64,000 nt of DNA, from assembly GCF_004210375.1 (NCBI RefSeq), contig NC_134830.1:61127576-61191575 (forward strand), in the 5' to 3' direction. The position numbers and the translations under genes are program-made. Numbering within the stretch: the stretch's first letter is position 1; every line of letters begins with the position of its first letter. The notes beneath the pieces were generated by a model. It did no database searches, was not told the origin of the DNA, and saw only the letters and a list, made by a program, of their open reading frames with translations. Of the stretch, positions 35,455-48,073 are shown piece after piece. Source of the stretch: Tachypleus tridentatus. Its lineage: Eukaryota > Arthropoda > Merostomata > Xiphosura > Limulidae.

Positions 35455-38030
35455 CAGTGGTTCCCAAGGGGCGCAGCGGAATATTTTAAATTTTTGAGGG
35501 AAACACAGCGATATCGACATCTGTCGAAACACCATGCGAACTACTAGCTCGAGGTAATTCACAGTTTCAACATTCCTTTCGGTTACGTTCTCGAATGTTT
35601 AAGACGTGTTTTTGTTTACTTGTGCTTTCGAATATGCCAGCAACCTCTCAAACTTTATCCCTTTTTTTTTTACATTTTGTATATAAATACCTGTCGACTC
35701 TTTGGGTCCGTCAGTCATTGAAATAACGAAAGGGTGTTGTGATCAAGTATCTGCGAGGTATATCAAAGTTCAGTGAATTATTTTGTTGATTTTTAGTTTT
35801 GGTGCATGAAAATGGAAAGATTTTTGAACATTAGTGAGAAGTGTGGGAGTAAAGAATGGATGGCGAACCACAGACCAGTGGCAAAGTTGTGAAAAAACGG
35901 AAATATTGGAAATATGACGATAGTTATCTAGATTTTGGTTTTACTTCAGTAGATGCCGATCATGAAGAATGTCTGCAGTGTGTATTATGTCTAAAAGTTT
36001 TGGCTCCAGAGTGCATGCTTCCAAGTAAACTAAAACGCCATTTACAGACCAATCATCCTAACATGGCTAGTAAATCCGGTGATTATTTTTCCAGAAAGTT
36101 AAAAGAAGTGAAAGAACAAAAAGGTACAATACCAACAAACATTTTATACCAAACAATGCTTTGCTAGCATCTTACAAAGTAACATATAGAGTCGCAAAAT
36201 GTAAAAAGCCTCACACCATCACGAAAGAACTGATCTTACTGGCTGCAATGGATATGGTGAACATTATGGCTGATGGATCTACGGAAAGACTGCTTTCAAA
36301 GGTGCCTTTATCCAACAAAACTATCAGTCGTAGAATCCAACACATGGTCGAAGACCTCAACGATCAGCCAGTTGAAAAAACGTAAGGGAAGGAAATGATG
36401 TTACAGCTAGATGAGGCGATGGATAGTAACAAGAATGCTCATTTGCTTTGCTACACACGGTTTGTGGATGGTGACAAAATTGTAAAAGTATCACAGCTAC
36501 AAAGGCTCAAGACTTGTTTGAGATCCTTGATACTTTATGTGTGAAAACAACTTAAACTGGCCTAAGTGTGTTGGCGTCTGTACCGATGGTGATCGCTATA
36601 TGTTCGACTGTTATGGAGGATTTCAGACACTCAAACGAAGCAATGCTCTTGATGCACTATGGACCCATTGCACAATCCATAGGGAAGCTTTTGCATCAAA
36701 ACACCTGAGTCCTCCACTGAACCTAGTCCTGGAAAACGTGTTGAATGCAGTGAACTTGATAAAAACTCGGCCACAGAAGATGAAGTTTTTTAAAAACTGC
36801 GTGAAGATATGGGATCTCAGCACACATCTTTGTTGTATTACTCTAGCTCGAGATGGCTCTCCTGTGGAAATGTACTGTCCCGTGTGTTCGAATTACGACA
36901 GGAACTCTACTCTTATTTCGAAGCAGAAGAACACGAATGTGCTAAAGACTAATTTTTGTAAAAATTAGCATACGTATGCGATCTCTTTAAAAACTGAATG
37001 CGTTAAATCTCACTCTGCAGGGAAGCAACACGCACATTCTGAAACTTACAGAGAAGGTTTCAGCCTTTAGAAAAATGTTTCTACTGTGGAAAAGAAAAAT
37101 GAATGAAGATGGTGGTAAAGACTGTCTCCCCATGTTGCAGCAGTTTACTACATTCAATGAAGCTGATTTGACCCAAAATTAAAATCTATTTTTGAGGATT
37201 GGTTTGTTGTGAATTTCGGGTAAAGCTACACGTGGGCTATCTGCGCTAGCCGTCCATAATTTAGCAGTGTAAAATTAGAGGTGATACAGCTAGTCATCAC
37301 CACCCACCGCCAACTTTTGGGCTACTCTTTTACAATCGAATAATGGGGTTGACCGTCACATTATTACACTCCCACGGCTGAAAGGGCGATATGAGGTGTG
37401 GCGGAGATTCGAATCCACAGCCCTCAGAGTACGAATGGAGTGCCTTAGCCACTTGGCCATGCCGGGCCTGTTTTTGAGGAGCACCTAACACAGCTCAGTG
37501 ACTGGTGCGAAGGTTACTTTCCAGAAGATATGGAGTTTGCATGGATCCAAGACACATTCAAGGCTGAGGCCCCATCTGAATTTACCTCTGCAGAAAAAGA
37601 AAATCTTATTGAGCTGTCTTGTTATAACACTTTAAAAACAAAATTTGGCATCATGGAACTAACTGAATTTTGGATATCAGTAAAAGATGAATATTCGCTG
37701 CTAAACTGAGTGATAAACTCAGTGAATCCTAATTCCATTTGCTATGTCATACCTCTGAACTGAAGCTGGGTTTTCGGCGATTGCTGCTATAAAAAGCAAG
37801 TACCACGCGAAAATCAATGTGGAACAGGAAATGAGGGTGTCTATGTCTAATCTGATTCCAAATATTGTTTTTACTTTCAATTTACGGCTAGTAAGTTGTT
37901 AAGACATAAATACTTATTAAATATTAAGTTGTTAGAACATAAATACTTAATAAACGGAACTAGAGGCGCCGTGAAAAAAATTACTGAGACACTAAGGGCG
38001 CCGTGAACCGAGAAAATTTGGGATACGCTG
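35455..38030 (+). pseudogene. hAT-family transposon, broken transposase (unit B copy, both ends, SINE-interrupted)
   Basis: The same element as in unit A, but running past the duplication edge. The BED-finger reading frame is open from the Met at 35856 (103 codons, CVLCLKV ... HLQTNH). Later parts lie in other frames: 36161-36385, 36537-36968, then 37471 onward after a SINE. The last part encodes FPEDMEFAWIQD, ELTEFWISVKDEY and a remnant of the C-terminal hAT dimerisation domain (FSAIAAIKSKYHAKINVEQE-like, with frame breaks). The end at 38018-38030 (ttgggatacgctg) mirrors the 5' start CAG.G..TCCCAA. I find no matching 8-bp target duplication. Non-functional. Confidence 0.85.
37199..37470 (-). 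mobile_element. SINE family 1 inside the unit B hAT element
   Basis: Full copy with perfect 10-base target duplication tttttgagga at 37189-37198 and 37471-37480. It splits the transposase coding sequence. The duplication unit ends in it at 37318. Confidence 0.95.
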
Positions 38031-38045
38031 CAGTGACTATGAAAT

Positions 38046-38326
38046 GGTCTTGGCACGGCCAAGTGGTTAGATCATTCGACTAGTAATCTGAGGGTCGTGG
38101 GTTTGAATACCAGTCCAACCAAATATTCTCGCCCTATCAGCAGTGGGGTCTTTATAATATGACGGTCAATCCAGCTATTCGTTGATAAAAGAGTAGCTCA
38201 AGGGTTGACAGTGGGTGGTGATGACTAGCTGCCTTCTCTATAGTCTTACACTGCTAAATTAGGGACGACTAGCGCAGATAGCCCTCGTGTAGCTTTGCGC
38301 AAAAATTCAAAAGAAACCAAACAACC
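38046..38326 (+). mobile_element. SINE family 1, forward
   Basis: Head ggtcttggcacggccaagtg, body and aaaattcaaaagaaacc tail. It begins about 16 bases after the right end of the hAT relic. Confidence 0.88.
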
Positions 38327-38387
38327 TTTATTGTTTATTGTTACCGTCAGAGCAATTATGATATTGTCATATATGCTAGGTAATGCA

Positions 38388-38505
38388 CCCCCACTAGTAC
38401 AGCGGTATGTCTTCCGGTTTACGCTACTACAAACAGGGGTTCGATTCCTCTCGGTGTCCTCGGCAGATAGTCGAACGTGGCTTTACTATAAGAAAATACA
38501 CACAT
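38388..38505 (+). mobile_element. SINE family 3, full-length
   Basis: cccccactagtacagcggta head, caggggttcgattcctctc box B, actataagaaaatacacaca tail. Best complete example of this family. Confidence 0.85.
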
Positions 38506-38792
38506 ACCTCCGTAATGAAATTTGTGAAATAAAAACAGGAAAAATGACATGGAATACTTTATTATTATGCAATAATTTCTAACCTTGAACTGAAATAAGA
38601 TAGAATGTATAGAACTTTAAACATTTTGAGAAAATACAGAGTCTGCATCGCTACTCTATCTTTATAATTCGCTACAGTAAAAGTTTAGATCAATTTATGA
38701 GTTTATTGGTACCTACCAATAACATTGTTATGAAAGTTTAGTAATATGAAATTTCTAAAACTATAATGAATTATGTATGTTTTTCTTACATA

Positions 38793-38902
38793 AGCTTTCT
38801 TATAGCAAAGCCACATCTGGCTATCTGCTATGTCTACGGTAGGGAATCGAGCCCCTGATTGTAGGGTTGTAAATCTGTAGACTTATCGCTGTCCTAGCGG
38901 GA
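38793..38902 (-). mobile_element. SINE family 3, minus
   Basis: gctttcttatagcaaagcca tail side, gggaatcgagcccctgatt box B, ctgtcctagcgggag head. Confidence 0.8.
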
Positions 38903-38905
38903 GAC

Positions 38906-40074
38906 GTATAATGAAGATCAGTGGGGATTTACTAATGATAAGTAAAAAATATTTTTTAATTTAGTTTCACAAATATATATATTTGTTGTTATATTTTAAA
39001 TTCGTTATTTAAATCTTAAAAGTGAAATGGAAAAGAGCTCACCCATTTGTTTGTACCAACCCTAATGAAACCTGAAAGGCGAATCATTAGTTCAAATAAA
39101 ACGTTCTTTTATAATTATCTGGAGTTTAGAGGTCGTTTATGTTTAACCTTTAATTAAAATGTGTAAATCCTTCCAGTATGCACTAAAGAATTTGAAAAAC
39201 AGATTTTAATTAAAATATTATCAAACCTATTGCTATCTAGTGAGTAAATGGAAACACTTTACCTGTACAAATAAAAACCCAAAACTATGAAATGAAATGT
39301 AAAACTAATTCAGAGATATAACTGATAATTTGTAACACATAATTTATTCAATCTTACTTAGAATTACAAAGATAACGAATAATATCATAAATTCATGTTA
39401 AAACGTTATTTAAATGCGAGTTTAATCTATGACGTTTCTTAAGATTAACTAACCTAACATCAGTGTAATTTCCATGATGAATAATAAAAATTTAACCATA
39501 GAACAGAAGTTATAACTTTCGTTAAGTTAATTATCAGATGTTTTTCACATTATTCTGCAAGTTACTCTTTATTTGAACATTTAGAAACTTGACTTGAACT
39601 TTGTGAAAGTCGTAAACATTTTATTTGTAAATTACATTTCGGTATGTTATTATGTTGCTATAACACTATTTTTATAATGACTAAAAGTTCAATTTAACAG
39701 ATTCTTAGAATTTTAAAATACTTTTTCCAAATATTTTGACTGATAAAAATACTACTACTACTGTATTTCTTTCTAGTATTTCGTAACATTTAAATATCTT
39801 TAAAAAATCGTAATTTCATAAGAAAAGTCAAAAACGAAATTAGGTACAACAGTGTTTAACTAAATCCTATTGCTGAGACTATATATACAATTTTGAACCG
39901 TATTCAGAGGGTAAAGAACTTTATTTGGATCTGGAATATATACTGCATTGTTCACATTTTAGTGAACTAACTAAGTTTTTCGTTAATTAGTTTTATTTCT
40001 CCTCTCCTGTACCGTTTTTGTTATTTCATGATGATGAGAAACTCATTTGAAGCAAAAATGTATTCTAAATACGA
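38906..40074. other. No recognised feature
   Basis: AT-rich sequence with no coding signal or familiar repeat. Confidence 0.6.
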
Positions 40075-40560
40075 CTAGTGTGGGTAATAAAATAAAGTAC
40101 AGAACAACGTTTCGACCTTATTAGATCATCTTTAGGTTAACAAAAAGAGTCTGCAACTGACTTCTGCTGGGCTCACGTCTCAGGGACGAGAGCGTAAACA
40201 GGTACGAGATTGTAAGTGGCATAAAAATTAGATGCTAGGTTATTCATTAATATAGGTATAAAGGTGTTACTTTATATTCGTTTAATTTTAGTTGTAGTTC
40301 TTTTATAAGTAGGGCTTCTAAAGAAGAGTTTGTTTTCCTACCTAGTATGTTGGTGTTTTCAATGGTTATGTTGTGCTTATTCGATTTGTAGTGTTAAAAA
40401 AACGTGCGAAGGTGTTTTATTGTGTCCTTTGAATCTGCTTTCCATTTTTATGTTTGTTTCTCCGATATAGAAGTCACGGCAGTTGTTGCATTGTATTTTA
40501 TAAATAATGTTGGTGTTATGTTTGTTAGAGTAGTTTTCACATAGTATTAATTACATACGA
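40075..40560 (-). mobile_element. Penelope-like element 3' fragment with GIY-YIG endonuclease remnant
   Basis: The minus strand encodes NIIYKIQCNNCRDFYIGET, then SRFKGHNKTPSHV: the C-x2-C finger plus GIY-YIG motif of Penelope-like retroelements. The end toward 40080 (caacgtttcgacc...agatcatctttaggtt) is of the type seen at the 3' end of such elements. Upstream reverse-transcriptase sequence is not visible. Confidence 0.7.
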
Positions 40561-43423
40561 GACATACATTTTATTTGCCATTTGGTAATAAAATGACATT
40601 AATTTACACATTATAAGAAATGTACGTGTTTACATAAGATGCCATCATGTGTTATAATTGGTGTTGTGTAGGAAGATATCGCATTTAGGCTTAATTCCCA
40701 ATCTGATAGTAACATATATTTTAAATATATTTAAGCAATTTTTTAAAATATTTGGATAAGCATAAAAATAGTAATTTGGTAATTTTCAAAGCTTTATTGA
40801 TTAAAAGAGGAGCTAAATTTATACATTTATTTAATATATATATTTATTTATGATAACAGGATACGCAAAATATATATATTTTTAATACAGTTAATTATAA
40901 GAAAAAATAACTAAATGTTTTAAATATATTTATTTTTGATAATAGAATAACTATTTAATATATCTAATATATATTTTTATAACAGAAGGACTAAATGTTT
41001 AAGTACTCTTAATTAATTTATTTACGACAATAAATCATTTAAAGGTTTAAATATACTTAGGTCCGAAACACAGTGGTCATTTTTTATATTTGGGTGAATG
41101 TAAAATACAAGGAAGCTATTTCAAAGGTCAAATCTAATGGTCAATGAAATATTCAGTATTTTGCGTTTAACAAGACTAGATACATAGTTCTCTTGAACCA
41201 ACTAACACAAACGCTACTATTCTGGTCATTGAGGTCATCCCAAAAATCAATATAAAATACTGATATTTCGAGATATCATACTCACAAACACACAAGGTTT
41301 CTATCGACAGAAATAAAACAACTTTGTTTCATTTTAGTAAAGAAATTATTATTCATACATTTAAACTTAAATAGAAGAGTGGTTAGGAGAAAATATAAAA
41401 TAATTGAGAGAGTACACAAAATAAGATGATACTCTTTCAGTTATTTTATATTTATTAATGTTTCATCGTAAATTTGTATCTGAACATCTCAGTGTTTTTT
41501 TTTTTGCTTTCTTCTCCATGTACTGAGTTTGAGTTACTAATCCCATCTAAACCACACGTGGCGTCACTTATGGATCACGTTGATTTTTTGTGTTTTCGGT
41601 TGAATCATTTGACAGCAGTACCTGTAATATAAATTAAAATCATTGAATTTTAATGTACGATCTATTTTCTGAAACTGAACAAATAATATCAAATATTTTA
41701 AACTATCTAACTTCTGTTGTGATCTGAATAATATTAATCTCGTGTGGCTCTTGGTAAAACTGCTGAGATCCCATGGGATAAATCATTATCCCAGTTTTGA
41801 CCAACTATCCGTCATCATGTACAACTTAAATTATTATCAACAAATAATATCTTGTCATGTATTATTGATTTTGAGATTAATGATATAGTACCCAGATTAT
41901 TAATCTATGCGCGTAAACATTTTGCTAAAGCATATTCTGTAATAATTGGTATCAGCGATGTTTTCTGAATATTGTAGATTGACCCTTTCTGAACTTTTGA
42001 CCATCGCTGTATGTCGAGCACAGTTTAGCCTTACTAAATAGTAAGCACAAAATATTTTTGTTGTAAAGTATAACAACTTCAGCAAGATACTAGAAATGCA
42101 CTTAACCTTTTCTTTTGTAAACTATATTAAAAATATTACATACTGAACTGAAAGAATAAATAACAATATAAAGTAGAAATGACAAAAGTTACATGAAAGG
42201 TTGTGATTTTATCTTTTTTCTAAGCAAGAACTATCAGATTTCATCTTATATATAATAACACTGAACACTTACTTGTATCTGGCAAAAACGATAAAAATAT
42301 ATTTCATGAGCCTTGTATAAATTATAATTGAAGTGAAAGATAATGCATTATACGTGACTATAACATTGTTTCAAAATCTCAGTATATTTGTGAGGGAAAT
42401 ACCTGTTTCAAAACTAGTCGATAAATTAGTTTTTGAGCCTACAAACTGAAATCTTACATGATAAATCTAATTGTAAAATATGCATCGAAAATAAAATATT
42501 TTGCTAAGAACTCTTTATATTGGTAAACAGAAAACAAAACAAAACGTAAATACAATCAATGAAATAACAGGAGAACCAGATATTTTTGACTTAATCTAAC
42601 GAAAAATCTGCCACATGTATGTGTTCCTTAGAATCTGTCAAAGTTTAAAATAATTCCTTGGTAATGTAAAATAGTGGCAGGCTATAAACTAGAGGGGCAA
42701 AAGTTTTATTGACCACAATTTCAGTTCAAAGTGGAGAGTGAATTCCTTTATCAATTTAAAGTCCATGATATGTTTTGTAGAGTATTTATATCAAGAAATG
42801 TTTCGTGTTTATATTAGATGACTTACTTTAGGAATGTTTTATTGACATTGGTTTATTATATTTGATTACTTACCTGCTAGAACACTTGGATATACTGTAG
42901 ATATTACACTGGAGTGTACGTATATTGTAGAACCGGTTTCGTATTTTTAAAATGAGGATTTGTCAAGATAGTGAAGTAAACGAGGGATATTCATTTTAAA
43001 AAAAATGTTTAAACAATTTAAATTTGAAGATTCTTGTTATGGCTATCACATCGTGAGAATGAAAAACCTATGTTTACACATATTATATCGACTGGTGAAA
43101 AGGTTATCCACTTCTAATATTTACAAAAAACAAATACATCAGAATTACTTTATTGACTGATTTTTATTGCAAGTTTTCAATGAATGATTAGCTATAAATC
43201 TGAACAGATGATCTAATATCATAATCTACTATTTGAAGCTTGAAGATCTATGAAGACATTTCAGTATGCGTGGGAACAGTCTTATTTTCAGTTTGTGATT
43301 CTCCTTAAGTCCATTGGTGATAGCATACCTAAATGGAGACTTGTATTGGCTAGTATTATGCAAGAAATAAGCTTTATACGAAGATTAGTGAACATTTCTA
43401 CAGAAAGGTAAAGATATTGATTA
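40561..43423. other. No recognised feature
   Basis: Very AT-rich, many short A/T runs; no exon, SINE or transposon signature found. Confidence 0.6.
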
Positions 43424-43690
43424 CTTTTGTATTTCGCGCAAAGCTACGTGAAGGTTATCTGCGTTAGTCGTCCATAATTTAGCGCTGTAAGACTAGAAGA
43501 AAGGCAGCTAGTCATCACCACCCACCGCCAATTCTTGGGTTTCTCTTTTACCAAGGAATAATGGGATTGATCGTATTATTGTAATGCCCCCACAGCTAAA
43601 AGGGCGAACACGTTCGTGTAAAGGGAATTAGAACCTTCGACTCTTATATTACGAGTCGAGTGCTTTTACCACCTAGCTATAGCGGACGGT
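43424..43690 (-). mobile_element. SINE family 1
   Basis: Worn copy from gtatttcgcgcaaagctacg to accacctagctatagcggac. Confidence 0.85.
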
Positions 43691-46430
43691 AAAAATATAA
43701 TTATGTACAATAATAACAGTTAAGCATAGTTATTTATATAGACTTTTACAATCAAATTTTAGTAAAGTAAATGAACTTATAAATATAAATATGAACATTA
43801 AATTATTGCATATTTTGAGGTTTAGCTAAGGGGACTTTTTTTGGGCAAATATATGTTTTACACTACATTAGTTATAAATATGAAGTTGACAAATTACCAA
43901 AAAGCGTTTCACATATAAAACGACAGATAATGAAAAAATATATATTCCACGGAGTCAATTACTGAACCAAAGATTTAGCCAATAAACACAGTCTGATTTC
44001 TTAAACATCTTCTGACGTGAATGACTAGGATGTTGATTAAAAATTAATTAATATAAAATATCGTCAATATCTGTCAAAATATTAACAATTAAATCATAGC
44101 AAATGACGTGCAAATAAAAATACAATATATATATTTAATAGATTCTACATATGAAGATAAATTCTGTATGAAACATATATCAAAGTATGATAGCTTAGAT
44201 TTTGCAGCGAAAATATTCTAGTTTCCTTGCAGAATATCTGTTGATTGACAAGAGTTTGCATATTAGTTATTTATATCAAATTTTAGTATTACCTGCATAT
44301 TACACATCTAATTAATTATTCTTTAATTGATCAAAGTTAATTAGATATTAAAGACGTGAATATTACTACTATTTGCATATTACTTCATCAATTTAAATTT
44401 ACATATTAAGTCTCTAATTCATTAATTAAACACATATTAATTTAATTAAATTGCATAGTAATAATTCAAATAAATGATTAACCTTTGATTAATGAAGAGT
44501 TAATTAGACATAAATTAGTATTTCATTTTCATAAGCATATTAATTACATGTTAGATCACTTTTAGCCTCCATAGTGACCTTATAACTAATTAAACTATAG
44601 ATTCATGAGACAAAAGTAAAAGTTTATTCATGAAAACATGAATGGTGATTAGTTCAAAAGAAATTCTTATTCCGAAGAAACAAACACTTCAAAATACACT
44701 TGTTTGATTATGATTTATGATTACAATATTCCACCAATATTGTAAAATAAGTTTCTCATATCATTCTTAAGATAAGGGGCACAAGAGAACGTGTTATGTG
44801 ATGCACATTGCTAGGAGGAAAATGGAGGTGGGGCAAAGTGTAGAATAGTGAGGTAATTATGATATATAAACTGTTAAGTGATTAACAAGCAAACCACCAG
44901 AGGGTATTTTAAATCATCACATATCACCTTGTCACAACATATGCTTTCATCATCAACTTTATGGTTTTTAGCTCAAAATAAAGAACACCATCAATTAATA
45001 TTTCACCTAATTTCAATAACCTACATTTTACAGTTATACTGGTTTATTTACATAGTCCTAAAAAGGACTATTTTTTCATGTTAATCTAAGGTTTTAAATC
45101 TCCAAATATTTATAACATACAATAATGTAACCTAACAATCCTACTATTTTGTGCCACTTTATAACTAGAATATTCGAATTCTTACCATATATTCTATGTG
45201 CCATATTATAAAAACATAAACTATTACTTCAATTTATTTAGCTCTATCGTTTTATCATTATTGTCACTTTAATTGCTTTATCTCGATAAACAAATAATAA
45301 TAATTAACAGCACGTTTATTTGGATAACATAGTTTTCTATATTATAAAGTCCTTAAAAGGGCTATTTCATAAAGGGTTTTAAGGAGGAGTTTGAACTCTA
45401 GACATATAAATATATAATGCGTTTTCCTTGATAATCTAGTGTAAACTGGCTTTATATTTTATTACATTAGCAAGTCTACATTATCCAGAAAAAAAAAAAC
45501 TATTTCATATTGTTTTATAAGTAAATTATTTAAAGTCTACACGTACATATAACAAAAGTTTCTCTAATTATAATTCAGTACAGTTTTAACTTCATTGTTT
45601 GTGTTTAATCATATAGTATCACAATACCTATGTAACAATATAGCTCTATTTTACACTCTTATGCCTAATTTTTAGGCCATGTATGTTTATTTTTGATCCA
45701 TAGAATGGTAGTAATGCTTTTATTTTTCTAAAACGTAAGACTTACTATAAAACAAAATAATATTCACTTAAGTATACTTTTAACTTTTTTAAATATAAAA
45801 CAAAATACCAACACTTATCAACCAATAGGAACAATGAAAGTCACTATAAATGATAAGGCATGTAAGAGTTATAACTTTTTGATGTATTGAACAATTGAAA
45901 ATAACAATTCTGTTTACTCTACACCACTTAAGCATACAAGTCTAAAATACATTTACTCTTTAACTAAATATATGCTATAATAAGCAATTGTTTCAACACT
46001 GTCACATATAACATGATAAAGATTAGTTCCAAAAGTAGCAACAAAAAAAAATTAAAGGATGAATTTAATTAATTTTATTCAAAATAACACAAAAACTAAA
46101 ATGCAAAAAAGTAACGTTTGTTATAATTATAGCAAATTATTCATGTATGTTTAAATTATAATTACAACATTTAAGCAAAAGTTAAATGTTTTGTAAAATT
46201 CAGGTAGGTTTTATATTTTTCCTGAGTGACATAATTACTGTTGTTTCTTGAGTAATGATGCATAAAAATATCTATATAAAACTTATCATGCGTCAGTTAC
46301 ATTATAATACACTTTACAGCCCTCATGTTCATATGTATACTATTATCTATATGTAAGTATTTGTTTATTATCAAACCTTTTTAAATCTAATTTTTCATTT
46401 CTTGTTTTCTGATTCCTAATTACCTGTTTG
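43691..46430. other. No recognised feature
   Basis: Very AT-rich. The missing last exon of the SLC5-type gene may lie somewhere here or in 46646-47370, but none could be picked out. Confidence 0.5.
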
Positions 46431-46645
46431 CTTGTTTGTTTTGAATTTAGCGCAAAGCTACTCAAGGGCTATCAGCGCTAGCCATACCAATTTAGCAGTG
46501 TAAGACTAGACAGAAGGCAGCTAGTTATCACCACCCACCGCCAACTCTTGGGCTACTCTTTTACCGACGAATATTGGAATTGACCGTCACATTGTAATGC
46601 TCCCACGGCTAAAAAGGCGAGCATGATTGATACGACGGAGATGAG
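46431..46645 (-). mobile_element. SINE family 1, lacking the tRNA head
   Basis: Body intact from ttgttttgaatttagcgcaa to gcgagcatgattgatacgac; the tRNA part is missing beyond that. Confidence 0.85.
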
Positions 46646-47370
46646 TTGGTAAAGTGCAGACAGTTTATTATATAACTTTGCGCTTGAACACAAAGAAATC
46701 ATTATTTTGTATATGGAGTTATCAGTTTCAATATTAAAGTTTAAGCACAAATATACATGATTTTCCAGTTCTTAGGTGGAAATGTTTTTTTCTAAGCATT
46801 TAATTTGAAAAACATAAAGCATGCATCACAATGTTATGAACTTTTTAACTGATTAATGTACAGTTAATTTTAAGGTCAGGATCACTTTTTACTAATTAAA
46901 CCATAGATAAAAAATATTCTGACCTCATGATTGATTTTTCGTTTAGCAATCATTTTTAGATTGAAGTATTATATAATTAAAGAACTAAAACATGGGACAC
47001 AAAGCATGCACTTGATTATCCCAACTTAGCTGTAAGTGATTTTTAGTGAACGTTTATTGAAAAAGGGGGGAAAAGAAATATTAGATAAGGTTTATTTATT
47101 AATATATTAGTTAGAGGCTTCATAGTTTACGTTCTGTGTATAATACTACATCATGCTCTAGTTTTTCTAAATCTATTTCAGTTAAGTGTTAAAGTAGGAA
47201 TATATTTAGGCTTAATTAAGGATCTGGAATTGAATGTATTATTCTCTGTAAAGTAATTCATTGATTAGTGCAAGTAAAAATTATTAATACTCAGCTCAGT
47301 TGTTTATTCTTTGATTTGCTTAATAGTTTTCAAATAGTAAATACAAAATTTGATCCAGTATCAAACTTAC

Positions 47371-47489
47371 CATTTTATTCCCAACAGGTAGGTCAAGTTT
47401 GCTTAACACTGAGGGAGGAAGCCATTGGCAAAACTTTCCAAATACTGGAGATATCACCTGTGGATCTAAATACCCAGGGTCACTTTTTC
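47371..47489 (-). CDS. SLC5-family symporter exon 7 (C-terminal cytosolic tail)
   Basis: Acceptor tttacaaatgcag, donor AAAATG|GTAAGT. Reads G-KSDPGYLDPQVISPVFGKF, then CQWLPPSV and VGNKM. The family's tail usually has TGxxxxxxLDPxLISPV after the last helix, which this fits. Because a good donor follows and there is no stop, at least one more short exon should lie to the left, but I could not identify it in 44-47.3 kb. Confidence 0.8.
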
Positions 47490-47812
47490 CTGCATTTGTA
47501 AAAATGATACGGTGCTATGAAATAATAAAATTATCCCGTTTTGTATTTAAAGGAAAAAATACATCAGATTTAAATAACTAGTTTCATTTCTCTCCAAAGT
47601 GGACATGTTGAGTTCATTTTCTAGCTAATTTTAATTAAAAGTTTCTGAATTTGCCTCTTTTACCATAAACTGATGACCTAGTGTTATTTATTAAAAATTA
47701 TGTTTCATTTTGAATAGCTTCAATAAAGATTCCAACATTCTGTTCTAACCTGATAATACTGTCACATAAAGGTTTATTTGTTCTTTTAAGGTTACTTACA
47801 CTTTATAACGCT

Positions 47813-47902
47813 GTGTTTGTTTTTAAGCACAAAACTACACATAGGATTATCTTTCCTTTGTCCATCCCCAGTATTCAAATGGCTGAGCCACTGGTGAAAG
47901 GG
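47813..47902 (-). mobile_element. SINE family 2, worn
   Basis: gtttgtttttaagcacaaaa and ccatccccagtattcaaatg; close to a second copy at 47947. Confidence 0.55.
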
Positions 47903-47946
47903 TAATTTGAAAGAGTAATGTGCTGCATATGGAGCTACTTTCCATT

Positions 47947-48073
47947 TTGTTGTTGTTGTTTTGAATTGAGCATAAAGTTACAGAGTGGGTTGTCTGTGCT
48001 TTACCACCACGGGTATCGAAACACGGTTTCTAACGTTGTACGTCAGCAGACATACCGCTATACCACTGGGAGT
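47947..48073 (-). mobile_element. SINE family 2
   Basis: Full copy with target duplication ctttccatt at 47938-47946 and 48074-48082. Lies in the SLC5-gene intron between exons 6 and 7. Confidence 0.9.

Larger units (their letters stand above)
27673..37318. repeat. Tandem segmental duplication, unit B (9.6 kb)
   Basis: Second direct copy. At 27,672/27,673 the SINE sequence (ccaactttt) switches straight into the unit start (cgccagtc), sharing one T at the break. At the right end the same SINE continues intact (gggctactc), so unit B keeps the original right flank and unit A the original left flank. Relative to A it lacks about 946 bases at 33803/33807 and about 48 bases near 31840, and keeps a longer SINE tail at 33067-33119. 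Confidence 0.93.

Noticed and set aside
17076-37318. The duplicated units as a provirus or one large transposon
   Set aside because: The unit edges carry no terminal repeats or target duplications, and the content is unrelated SINEs and a hAT relic. A simple tandem duplication explains it.
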